From IMG/VR virus record IMGVR_UViG_3300034356_000089, positions 1-29,088 of that record: a stretch of DNA of 29,088 nucleotides; one strand, given 5' to 3'. The notes beneath the pieces are model-generated. The model saw nothing but the letters and a program-made list of their open reading frames with translations, was not told the DNA's origin and made no database searches. Within the stretch, counting starts at the first letter, position 1. Each line of letters begins with the position of its first letter. Source of the stretch: a virus. This document shows, piece by piece, positions 7,503-15,014 of this stretch. A program made the position numbers and the translations under genes.

Positions 7503-8033
7503 TTATTCGAATGTAAAGTAGTCGTATGACCAAGTTACAGTAAACTCTTCAAGAGTATCTGTAGAGTCATAAGACAAATCAATAGTGCTGATATCTTGTG
7601 GCCAACAGTTGACTAGCGTATATGTATAAACAACATCGCCTGCTTGATTGAGTTGTTCAACTGAAATAGTAGAGAAGTCTGTTGCGCTTCCACCAGTTCT
7701 GGCTTTGGAAGTTTCTGAATTATAATCAGTAGTTCCATATTCTCTCTGCAAATCTTCTAATGCTTCTCTAATCGTGTGATTAGAATCATTGATGACTGTT
7801 GTTGTCCAGTCAGCAAATGTTCTATCTCCAGCCGCTTTGAATCTTCTGCCCGCTGAAAATGGAACTTCGATGATGCCTAAAGTTGATCCCGGCAGCTGGG
7901 CTGCCTTGCACAAGTAACTAAAGTCATCATCTCTATCGGTATCAGCTAATCCTGTTAAGGTAACTCTAAACAAATTTGAACGGGCGCCCGTATTAAGAGC
8001 GTCCTTCAAATTCTGAATTGTTGTAATTGCCAT
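7503..8033 (-). CDS. 19: gp19-like tail tube protein, copy 1
   Basis: A 176-residue tail tube subunit, close in size to T4 gp19 (163 residues). It shows the family pattern SNLFRVTLTGL, then CKAAQLPGSTLGIIEVPFSAGR, GDRTFADWTTTVIND, ISTIDLSYDSTDTLEEFTVTW. The protein stacks in hexameric rings to form the inner tube for DNA delivery. It follows the sheath with its own promoter-like box and an AAGGAG ribosome site. Its position directly after gp18, as in T4, makes it the more likely main tube protein; the next gene is a clear paralog. It is shorter than that paralog at the C-terminus, ending in YDYFTFE. Confidence 0.92.
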   Translation of the reverse strand: MAITTIQNLKDALNTGARSNLFRVTLTGLADTDRDDDFSYLCKAAQLPGSTLGIIEVPFSAGRRFKAAGDRTFADWTTTVINDSNHTIREALEDLQREYGTTDYNSETSKARTGGSATDFSTISVEQLNQAGDVVYTYTLVNCWPQDISTIDLSYDSTDTLEEFTVTWSYDYFTFE

Positions 8034-8058
8034 ATAATTCTCCTTGTTTATTCTCTAT

Positions 8059-8066
8059 TATTTATG
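8059..8066 (-). promoter_or_regulatory. Late-promoter-like CATAAATA before gp19
   Basis: CATAAATA on the minus strand differs from the T4 octamer only in the first base. It lies 25 nt before the tube gene start and contains the gp18 stop codon. The leader has an AAGGAGAATTAT ribosome site. A dedicated promoter would fit the high demand for tube subunits. Confidence 0.55.
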
Positions 8067-9951
8067 CGGCAATTTCAGCAAATGTAGCGGTACCTCTTAC
8101 AGAGACAAAGTTAAGTTGAATGAAGTTAACAGAACGGATTGGTTGTACGAAAATATCGCAAACGAATTCGTTAGAATTTACTACATCTTCTGGATTATTT
8201 GTTGCGTCACAAACAACTCTGAATGCTGTAATACCTCTTCTAGACTGAACGCTTCTCAAGTAAGGAACAACTAGACTTACGAAACCACTTCTTGTTGTTT
8301 CATCATTTTGGTCAAACAATACATTGTCTGCGGCTTGTCCGATTGTCTTTTGTAATTCAATAAACAATCTACGAACGTTAACACGATTCATTGAAGTATT
8401 CTTCAATGTAAATGTCTTGTCACCAAACAATACAGTACCTTGACCAACTTGCGTGATAACTGGATTAACTGCGGCTTTGTACAATGTATCTCTGTCAGCT
8501 TGATTTGGATTGTATGCCAAACGAACTAAGTTTTGAATACGACCATTTTGGAAACCAGCTGGAGACAACCATGGTTCACGATTCAAATCGTTACGTGCCA
8601 TGCAACCTGCTGTGTCAGCATTCAATGGAACATAAACATATGTGTCATTGTATTTGTCATACTGATATTTCCAACCGCTGTCTGCAACTGCGTATGTTGA
8701 ACGTGTAACTGTGTCTGCCCATGTGCTGATAGCAGATGCTTCAGAACCAGCATTGTTAACAACGTTTGCTCTCAATGGAGAAATACAAACAACAGCGTCT
8801 TTTCTAACTTCAGCAACATCAGCAATAATTCGGTTTACCACTGAAGCAGTTGCTTGACCAGCTACAATGATAGATGTTGGAACTTCTTGTTTGTTTGAAA
8901 GCAAAACATAAGATGTTGATCTATCGCCATCTGTCAATGCGTTACCATCAGAACCACCAGCTAAAGAATATGCTTTAGGTGTCGTTACTGCTGTGTAAGT
9001 TGTGCTAGACAATGTGTTACCCCAATTAGAGCCAGCATTGTCGTGGGCAGCCCACCAAACGTAGTTAGAACGATCATTAACTACATCTTTGTAATAATTG
9101 CTACCACCAGTATCTGCTTTAGCATTAGAACCTTTAGAAAGGTAACCGAATTTCTCTAAAACTGTATTTGCTGTACCAGTAATTTCACCTGTTACGTCTT
9201 GAACAACAACGTGCAATTCATCGCCAGATGCGCCTAATGCGGCACCATTTGTAGATGTTCCTGGTGCAGAATCAAACTCACCAAAGAATTCCCAACGGCG
9301 TGTTCCTGAAACAGCAGATGCACCAGTTAAGTGTGCAGATTCTAATGTAAATGATGTTGCATTAGCAATCGCAACAACTTTAGATGTACGACCAGACAAT
9401 ACAATGAAATCGCCAACTTGCATTTGTGTATTTGCAGCCGATCCAGCACCAGTAACTGTTGTTGAACCTGCCGCTACAGTAAATGTTCCAGTCAATGCGC
9501 TAGTATAAGCCGCTGAACTTGGGCAAACAGAAACTTTAAGTGCGTTTCCTAATGCGCCAGCGTAGCGAGCCGCCCATGGACCAACGTTAAAAGATGCTGT
9601 GTTAATATATACGTCTTCATTTTTAATTGAAGTACCAGTACCTGCTGTGCCTGAACCAGTTGTTGCTTCTGCTGTAGCATTCAACGCTGTGTTTGCACTA
9701 CGAACAACGAACAATGAGCCAGAGTAACCCAAAAAGTTAGCGGCTGACAAAAAGTCAACAGCGTTAGTTGCATTTGGTTTACCAAATTTGTTTACTAATT
9801 CAGTTTCATTAGAAACTTGTACTGCTTTATCGATTGGACCCCAACGAAATTGTCCAGAAAATGCGCCAGATGTTGTAGATACCGACTGTGAGGAAGATAC
9901 CAAATCTGTTTCGGTGATCTTGATTCCTGGTGAAATTAGACTTATAGCCAT
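8062..9951 (-). CDS. 18: gp18-like tail sheath protein
   Basis: A 629-residue contractile sheath subunit. The N-terminus MAISLISPGIKITETDLVSS and FRWGPIDKAVQVSNETELV is the typical sheath start. The C-terminal half, with LQKTIGQAADNVLFDQND and FVSLVVPYLRSVQSRRG, is the conserved core of the contractile sheath. Near residues 152-220 there is a small beta module (LTGTFTVAAGSTTVTGAG through SGTRRW) that looks like an inserted surface domain and resembles two modules in the protein at 26124-29088. T4 gp18 is of comparable length. The ATG at 9951 has a strong AAGGAG ribosome site and its own late promoter. It polymerises around the gp19 tube and contracts on infection. Confidence 0.95.
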   Translation of the reverse strand: MAISLISPGIKITETDLVSSSQSVSTTSGAFSGQFRWGPIDKAVQVSNETELVNKFGKPNATNAVDFLSAANFLGYSGSLFVVRSANTALNATAEATTGSGTAGTGTSIKNEDVYINTASFNVGPWAARYAGALGNALKVSVCPSSAAYTSALTGTFTVAAGSTTVTGAGSAANTQMQVGDFIVLSGRTSKVVAIANATSFTLESAHLTGASAVSGTRRWEFFGEFDSAPGTSTNGAALGASGDELHVVVQDVTGEITGTANTVLEKFGYLSKGSNAKADTGGSNYYKDVVNDRSNYVWWAAHDNAGSNWGNTLSSTTYTAVTTPKAYSLAGGSDGNALTDGDRSTSYVLLSNKQEVPTSIIVAGQATASVVNRIIADVAEVRKDAVVCISPLRANVVNNAGSEASAISTWADTVTRSTYAVADSGWKYQYDKYNDTYVYVPLNADTAGCMARNDLNREPWLSPAGFQNGRIQNLVRLAYNPNQADRDTLYKAAVNPVITQVGQGTVLFGDKTFTLKNTSMNRVNVRRLFIELQKTIGQAADNVLFDQNDETTRSGFVSLVVPYLRSVQSRRGITAFRVVCDATNNPEDVVNSNEFVCDIFVQPIRSVNFIQLNFVSVRGTATFAEIAA

Positions 9952-9999
9952 TGAATTCTCCTTGTTATAATGATGTTTTGATGTTAGGTTTGTTTAATT

Positions 10000-10007
10000 T
10001 ATTTATA
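10000..10007 (-). promoter_or_regulatory. T4-type late promoter for gp18 (tail sheath)
   Basis: An exact minus-strand TATAAATA that contains the gp17 stop codon TAA. It lies 48 nt upstream of the sheath start, leaving a leader of roughly 40 nt that carries an AAGGAGAA ribosome site. The overlap of stop codon and late promoter recurs before gp19 and before the 133-residue gene. Confidence 0.75.
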
Positions 10008-11631
10008 AAAAATCAGATTTGCGATAGTCTTCTACTTGCCAAACTTGCCCCCCCGCATCAACTAATTGATTTTGTTCTTCACCATTATTTATAAATCCAA
10101 AAGGAGTGACTTCTTCTTCAATCATTTTGATTCTTGCTTCGTATAATTCTTTTCTTATGTTGATGTTTGTCAACTCTTTGAAATATGAATTTGTTGTCAA
10201 CCATGAAAATAACACTAGAGGCATAACTAAATCATCGTGATAGCCTTCGTCAGCAGAGTAACTGCTTCTTTTTTCAATGAATGTTGAAATCTCAGCTATA
10301 GTGTCAGCATCATTGATAATAAGTTTTTTCCCTTCAACCAATGACTTGAAGTTAGAGCATCCAATGCGTTTAACTTTCTTGTCCGTGATGACACCAAGTT
10401 GTGTTTTATTTCCACCAAAGCCACCATTGACGACTTGACCTTGTGGTGTTCTGCTAACAGAAATGATATTTTCATATTCATATTCTGCATACAAAATTTC
10501 TGCAACTTGTTCTGAAGAATTAATTTCAATTAGAACGTATGCTTCATTGTATTCTCTACCCACTCTGTACAATATTGACGGATACAAAAGAGGGCTGATC
10601 TGATTGTTTCTATACTTGCCAACAATTCTGTATGGCATTTTAGTTATGTCTAAGATTTGAAATGCTGAATAGTCACCACCGACACCCTTTGCTGTGTCTG
10701 CAACAATACAATATGCATGATCTTTTTCAACGTTTTCGTATATATCTAGCCCATCTTTTTGATAGATGATAGGGCTAGCCGACATTTGTGCAATAGAATC
10801 GGAAGCAATGAGTGTGAGACTAGAACCTAAGAAGTTACATAAAACTTCTTGATTGAACTTCAACTCACCCAACATTGCTTTTTGTTCAGCAGCCCACTTT
10901 TCATCACGTCCAGGAATCTCCCAATATGGAATAAACAAATTGACAAATCCATTTCTGTCACTCTCCGCATCATTCCAAAACTTCCAGAAGTGGTTGTATC
11001 CTAGAGGGGTAGAACTTAACAGAATCTTTGTTGTTTCACCAGCAGAAATCGTAGGATAAACTGAGGTGAAGAATTGTTCTGCTACATTGTTCGGTATGAT
11101 AGCGGCTTCGTCAACGTACAATAAGTTAACTGACTTACCACGAATACCTGATGCGCTTGTTGCGGCTGTGAATACGATTGACCCATTCTCTAAAGCAATG
11201 TCACCCTTGTTCCATGTAGTGACACCTTGCTGAAGCCATGTGGGAAGATTCTCATACATGATTTGATAACGATATAAAACTTCTCTAGCCGCTGTTGCTT
11301 TGTTCGCTAGAATTGCTACAGTCTTGCTTCCTTGAAACAATGTGTACCAAAGAATGTAAGCCGCTGATGTTGTTGTCTTACCTTGTTGACGCCCTTCCAT
11401 CAGAATAACTTTACGATTCTCATGGATAATCTTTACTTTGTTCTTTTGACAATCGTATAATTTGAATGGCTGAAGCCCGTGATCTAACGTGACAATCTTA
11501 CAATAACTTTCAATGAAGTATATCGGATCGTCAGCACATCTTAAATATTCTTCAATTTCTTCTTTAGTGAAATTGAGTGGTACGCCAGATGCTTTTAAAA
11601 GAGAATTTCCTAAGTAGGATTTTGCTGTCAT
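10003..11631 (-). CDS. 17: gp17-like large terminase (packaging ATPase and nuclease)
   Basis: A 542-residue motor protein that pumps DNA into the prohead and cuts it. The ATPase shows Walker A GRQQGKTT (residues 80-87), Walker B LLYVDEAA with D174 and the catalytic E175, and a coupling motif LLSSTP near 204-209. The RNase H-type nuclease has candidate metal ligands D312 in VADTAKG, E369 in VLIEIN, and D466/D467 in YHDDLVM, matching in order the T4 triad Asp, Glu, Asp. It starts at an ATGA overlap with gp16. The C-terminal tail carries an internal TATAAATA (10086-10093), and its stop codon lies inside another (10000-10007). It looks intact and is the best marker gene here. Confidence 0.97.
   Translation of the reverse strand: MTAKSYLGNSLLKASGVPLNFTKEEIEEYLRCADDPIYFIESYCKIVTLDHGLQPFKLYDCQKNKVKIIHENRKVILMEGRQQGKTTTSAAYILWYTLFQGSKTVAILANKATAAREVLYRYQIMYENLPTWLQQGVTTWNKGDIALENGSIVFTAATSASGIRGKSVNLLYVDEAAIIPNNVAEQFFTSVYPTISAGETTKILLSSTPLGYNHFWKFWNDAESDRNGFVNLFIPYWEIPGRDEKWAAEQKAMLGELKFNQEVLCNFLGSSLTLIASDSIAQMSASPIIYQKDGLDIYENVEKDHAYCIVADTAKGVGGDYSAFQILDITKMPYRIVGKYRNNQISPLLYPSILYRVGREYNEAYVLIEINSSEQVAEILYAEYEYENIISVSRTPQGQVVNGGFGGNKTQLGVITDKKVKRIGCSNFKSLVEGKKLIINDADTIAEISTFIEKRSSYSADEGYHDDLVMPLVLFSWLTTNSYFKELTNINIRKELYEARIKMIEEEVTPFGFINNGEEQNQLVDAGGQVWQVEDYRKSDFL
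10086..10093 (-). promoter_or_regulatory. Possible secondary late promoter within the end of gp17
   Basis: An exact minus-strand TATAAATA inside the gp17 coding sequence, 86 nt upstream of the better-placed box before gp18. The surrounding bases form the 10-bp palindrome ATTTATAAAT. It could be a tandem promoter for the sheath and tube genes, or chance in an A+T-rich stretch. Confidence 0.35.
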
Positions 11632-12056
11632 CTCTTGCCAATTAGTTTCTGTAATTCTGCTGTGCTACCAACAAACAATGCATTCGTTATATGCTGTGCT
11701 GGTTGTGTCGTGTCATCTTTTTTAGATTTCAAGTCTTTTACTTTTTTGCCTAAGTCTAACAAATCTTTATTAGTGTCTGACAATGTTTTAATTAGCTGAC
11801 CAACAACTTCATATGCTCTCGGAGACTCACCCTCTTTTGCTAAGAAGATAATGTTTTCCATAGCAACTTTGCCTTGCTCAATGAATAGTTTCAGATTCTC
11901 TCTCGCATATTCATAGTCAGCATCTATAGATTCATCGTTAGGTGCACCAGTAGAAACAGGTTCTTTAACTTGTTCTACTACTGGTAGGACTTGTTCAACA
12001 ATCTTACCTTGCACATCAAATATGTCATTCAACTTATCATCAACTGTTTTCTTCAT
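11628..12056 (-). CDS. 16: gp16-like small terminase subunit
   Basis: A 142-residue, mostly helical charged protein. It has an N-terminal hydrophobic helix (DIFDVQGKIVEQVLPVVEQV), a disordered linker, then the central helical hairpin (DADYEYARENLKLFIEQGK and AYEVVGQLIKTLSDTNKDLL) typical of the gp16 ring-forming coiled coil. A short C-terminal segment ends in TAELQKLIGKR. In T4, gp16 recognises DNA and regulates gp17 cleavage and packaging. It overlaps gp15 as TAATG and gp17 as ATGA, so terminase subunits are probably made by coupled translation. Its position between gp15 and gp17 is the T4 order. Confidence 0.9.
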   Translation of the reverse strand: MKKTVDDKLNDIFDVQGKIVEQVLPVVEQVKEPVSTGAPNDESIDADYEYARENLKLFIEQGKVAMENIIFLAKEGESPRAYEVVGQLIKTLSDTNKDLLDLGKKVKDLKSKKDDTTQPAQHITNALFVGSTAELQKLIGKR

Positions 12057-12811
12057 TATGATGTGTGTCCATTTTCTGTTGTTATGGTTTCACTCACTTC
12101 AAACTCAGAGTTTCCAGTAAATGTTTGTGTGGATATAATAGCTTTGTTAATTCCAGAACCATCATCAATAAGATTAACATCTTCTCTGATAATGTACTTG
12201 AATTTGTTGACAGGTCCAAATAGATATCCTTTGACTGTAAAATCTAATTGATACGTTTGAATTCTGCGAGACTCCATATCACCTTCGTATGTGTCTGATG
12301 AAGTTACTGAGTTTAACTCAATTGGAATATCCATGTTGAGTGCCATCTCTGGAATCATCTTCATTGTCACAGTAAAGTCTGGTGTAAAGAATGGCACAAT
12401 CTGTTCTACAATTTGTGTACCATCTTCGGTGTTTCTAAAAAGTGCATGTAAAGAAAAGCTGAAGTCATATGGCACAGGTGTGTACATATAGTTAAAATCT
12501 GTACCACCAGTATTAACGCCCCTAGTTATTTTGTGACTGCTGTTGAGTTTACGGCTTGGTGCATATGTCATACTGGTAAACTCAAATCCAAGTCTTGGCA
12601 ATGTAGTAGAAACACTACGATCCAAATCAGGATCACTAGTCACTCTTTGAATAAACTTTTGTTTTGGTCCATACTCAATTGGAACGTTGACAGTTTGAAG
12701 TTTAGTGCCCGCAGAATCGTATCTGTCAACTTGAATTTCGTTGAACAAATTACCAAACATGATTACGTAACGTCTTAGCGTTCCGTGATAGAAGTCGTGT
12801 CCGAACATCAT
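12056..12811 (-). CDS. 15: gp15-like tail completion / sheath stabiliser protein
   Basis: A 251-residue protein with FGHDFYHGTLRRYVIMFGNL and NVPIEYGPKQKFIQR, characteristic of T4 gp15. In T4 the gp15 hexamer caps the tail tube and sheath terminator gp3 and binds the neck. Two adjacent ATGs (12811 and 12808) are possible. Family members often begin MFG, which would fit the second, but the AAGGA ribosome site is 9 nt from the first and 12 nt from the second, so I keep the first. The stop overlaps the gp16 start as TAATG. T4 gp15 is slightly longer. Confidence 0.92.
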   Translation of the reverse strand: MMFGHDFYHGTLRRYVIMFGNLFNEIQVDRYDSAGTKLQTVNVPIEYGPKQKFIQRVTSDPDLDRSVSTTLPRLGFEFTSMTYAPSRKLNSSHKITRGVNTGGTDFNYMYTPVPYDFSFSLHALFRNTEDGTQIVEQIVPFFTPDFTVTMKMIPEMALNMDIPIELNSVTSSDTYEGDMESRRIQTYQLDFTVKGYLFGPVNKFKYIIREDVNLIDDGSGINKAIISTQTFTGNSEFEVSETITTENGHTS

Positions 12812-12812
12812 A

Positions 12813-13637
12813 TTAGAAAGTCCTTGTCAATGAGAATGGGTTTTGTTCTGAGAAATCTAGAATGTCATCGTCAATAATTTTCTGACCAATCTCTTCATTG
12901 TCTGCTGAAATCTCGGCTGCGATAACAACGTCAGCTTCGTTGACAATGAATGTGCCGTCTTCATGCAAGAATAAGAAGGCGTCTTCATCAAGTAATTTTT
13001 CATTGTTAGCAGTTGACAAACTGTATTGATCTTCAATCGCATCAATTTCGGTAACGTCAGTATTAATACGTTCGCTAGAGTATTCAATTCTGTCACAACG
13101 GAGTTCGTATGTGTAAAGTTTACCTAATTGAAAGAAGTTCTCAATGTTTTGAGTAAATTTAATTTCATACATGCTTGAAAACATAGGAATCCAAATCATG
13201 TCACCTTCTCTTGGTCTCACAATGGCATCGTAGTCATACTCTGAAACATCATTTCTGTTACTCAACAATTCATCTCCATCTTCAGTCAACATGTTATATG
13301 AATATTCTGTAATGATAGATGTTTTGAGTGATTGCGTGAATCGTTTTTGTGAAATAACAAATGTGACTGATTCGTCAACTTGAAGACCAAACTTCGCAAG
13401 AAAGTCTTCTTGTCCCATAAAGCCATCAAAACTTTTTACATACAATTCCATTTCAAGTGCATCATCAAAAAGCATAGACGCATCTTCACCATAAATCTTA
13501 TCTAAATTTACGTGCGTTCTTGGTAAGTAATAACCATCTATACCATAAATCTTGATAGATTCTATAATTAAATCTTCAACAAGACTTTGTTCCTGTTTGA
13601 CAGGAGTATATTGATTAAAAAAACGATTACGTGCCAT
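12813..13637 (-). CDS. 14: gp14-like neck protein
   Basis: A 274-residue protein with the characteristic start MARNRFFNQYTPVKQEQSLV, then IIESIKIYGIDGYYLPR and a segment GDMIWIPMFSSMYEIKF. These are features of T4 gp14, which with gp13 forms the neck ring joining head and tail. It follows gp13 by 5 nt and is followed by gp15 with essentially no gap. The ribosome site is weak (an AGGC-type purine stretch), so translation may be coupled to gp13. The C-terminal part is acidic and ends in DILDFSEQNPFSLTRTF. The assignment rests on both recognition and conserved order. Confidence 0.92.
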   Translation of the reverse strand: MARNRFFNQYTPVKQEQSLVEDLIIESIKIYGIDGYYLPRTHVNLDKIYGEDASMLFDDALEMELYVKSFDGFMGQEDFLAKFGLQVDESVTFVISQKRFTQSLKTSIITEYSYNMLTEDGDELLSNRNDVSEYDYDAIVRPREGDMIWIPMFSSMYEIKFTQNIENFFQLGKLYTYELRCDRIEYSSERINTDVTEIDAIEDQYSLSTANNEKLLDEDAFLFLHEDGTFIVNEADVVIAAEISADNEEIGQKIIDDDILDFSEQNPFSLTRTF

Positions 13638-13642
13638 TGTAA

Positions 13643-14392
13643 TTAGCCTAGCATATCAGTAACTGGTAAAGAATATGTGCTAATGACTTCTGCTTCTAAT
13701 GCTTGAATTTCGTCTGTAGCTTCATCCCAGATTTTCTGTCCGTTAAATGTGATACCACCTGGCATAGAAAGCCCTTCAAACTTTTTAAGGTTTTCACCCC
13801 ATTGTTTTTTGATTTGTGCAGTACAATACTTTTGCAAGAATCTATCATTGTATACATCCGTGAATGTGTCAGGATCAATCTTTTGATATCCTTCAATGAT
13901 AATGAATTCACCAGCAGTTATTTTTGTGTCCCAAGACATGTCAATGTAAACTCTGTTGATATGGCGATTGAATCTGAGAGATTGTTTACCAACAAACAGT
14001 TCTTCTGCCATTGCAACGTTTTGAAATGCCATGTAGTATGGCGCAAACGGACCCGTATTGAATGAATACAAATCATTCAAAGAAATTTGATATCGCAAGT
14101 TAAAAAGATTGTTTGTAGAATAACTGTCACCAATGTCAAAGATGTTCATAACACCAATGACTGCATCTGGTACTGTGATGTACTTGTTTGTTTTATCTTC
14201 TTCTGTGACTGCGTGTGCGAGATATACTTTTTCTGTTGCGTCATAGTGATAGTCGTAGTAATATTGAAATGCAATCTCAATGCAGTCTTCAACTTGTTCG
14301 TCAGCTACGTTTATCTCTAAGAGAGGTGCACCTAGTCTTCTAAGACAGAATTGTTTAAATTCTTCTCTTGATGCTGGTTTGCTAGTACTCAT
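13643..14392 (-). CDS. 13: gp13-like neck (head completion) protein
   Basis: A 249-residue protein with the family opening SREEFKQFCLRRLGAP, followed by INVADEQVEDCIEIAFQYYY and DYHYDATEKVY. I recognise this as the gp13 neck protein of T4-like phages; T4 gp13 is somewhat longer. In T4, gp13 and gp14 complete the filled head at the portal vertex and form the surface the tail binds. It is the first gene after a terminator and an exact late promoter, and it is followed at once by gp14 and gp15, as in T4. The ATG at 14392 has an AGGGGA ribosome site about 6 nt upstream. No oddities were seen. Identity is secure from sequence and synteny together. Confidence 0.93.
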   Translation of the reverse strand: MSTSKPASREEFKQFCLRRLGAPLLEINVADEQVEDCIEIAFQYYYDYHYDATEKVYLAHAVTEEDKTNKYITVPDAVIGVMNIFDIGDSYSTNNLFNLRYQISLNDLYSFNTGPFAPYYMAFQNVAMAEELFVGKQSLRFNRHINRVYIDMSWDTKITAGEFIIIEGYQKIDPDTFTDVYNDRFLQKYCTAQIKKQWGENLKKFEGLSMPGGITFNGQKIWDEATDEIQALEAEVISTYSLPVTDMLG

Positions 14393-14416
14393 TTTTTCCC
14401 CTTATAAATCATCTTC

Positions 14417-14424
14417 TATTTATA
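14417..14424 (-). promoter_or_regulatory. T4-type late promoter for the gp13-gp17 operon
   Basis: An exact TATAAATA on the minus strand, 24 nt before the gp13 start and downstream of the fibre-operon terminator. In T4 this octamer is the -10 element recognised by the gp55 late sigma factor. The leader also contains an AGGGGA ribosome site. The arrangement terminator, promoter, gene is clean here, making this the most convincing promoter of the window. Confidence 0.8.
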
Positions 14425-14440
14425 ATATCTAGAGAAACAA

Positions 14441-14465
14441 AAAACCCGCTGATGAGGCGGGTTTT
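14441..14465 (-). terminator. Rho-independent terminator after the fibre operon
   Basis: A perfect 9-bp stem, AAAACCCGC paired with GCGGGTTTT, around a 7-nt loop. On the minus strand it is followed by TTGTTT, giving a T-rich tract. It lies 30 nt past the stop of the 169-residue chaperone-like gene and just before the late promoter of gp13. The arms carry A and T runs on both sides, so it could also stop any plus-strand transcript. Confidence 0.88.
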
Positions 14466-14495
14466 GTTTATGTTACTTCTATCAGAGTAGTGACA

Positions 14496-15005
14496 TTAAT
14501 TCCAATTAGCAGATTGCACGGCTGTAATGAATGCTGGCATGTCAGCGGCTGCGGTTACGGCTGCCGTCAAGCGATCACATTCAGCAAAAATTGCCGCACG
14601 TTTAGCCACTACGTCAGTAGGAATAGCCACGTTACGCTCGGCTTTACGAATGACCATCCAGTCAGTCTGAGCCAAGATTGAGTTAGCTGTTTGTTTAAAC
14701 TGAGCAATGTAGTTGGACTTCAGCCCTTTGGTTGTGACGGGTTCTGTTGCGCCTACGGGCGTTTCAGTCACATCTTCCAAAACTTTGGGCGTGTTCACAT
14801 AGTTACGTGTGACGTATGTTTCGCCAACAGAGTAACTAGAAAAAACTACATTGTAGAAGCGTTGATCTTCTTGATTTCCATCAATGATTTCTTTAGCACC
14901 ATTTTGTGATGCGTATGAAGCCGTTGGATTGGGTTCGTTGGGAAACAACTTTTGAAGTTCACCAATTTCTGAGATTTCATTGTTTTGTGTTATGAGTGCG
15001 TACAT
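14496..15005 (-). CDS. Tail-fibre assembly chaperone-like protein, paralog 2
   Basis: A 169-residue protein paralogous to the one at 19510-20082. The N-termini (MYALITQNNEISEIGELQKL against MYALITENNEIAEVGELQAL) and the C-terminal 80 residues (TDWMVIRKAERNVAIPTDV and ITAVQSANWN) match at most positions. The linker after TPKVLED is shorter here. It follows its fibre by 10 nt with an AAGGA ribosome site, and it is the last gene before the strong terminator at 14441-14465, closing the adhesin operon. A chaperone role for the fibre just upstream is inferred from position and the LxxTDWxxxRKxE motif. A minor structural role, such as a fibre cap, is an alternative. Confidence 0.75.
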   Translation of the reverse strand: MYALITQNNEISEIGELQKLFPNEPNPTASYASQNGAKEIIDGNQEDQRFYNVVFSSYSVGETYVTRNYVNTPKVLEDVTETPVGATEPVTTKGLKSNYIAQFKQTANSILAQTDWMVIRKAERNVAIPTDVVAKRAAIFAECDRLTAAVTAAADMPAFITAVQSANWN

Positions 15006-15014
15006 ATTAAGTCC

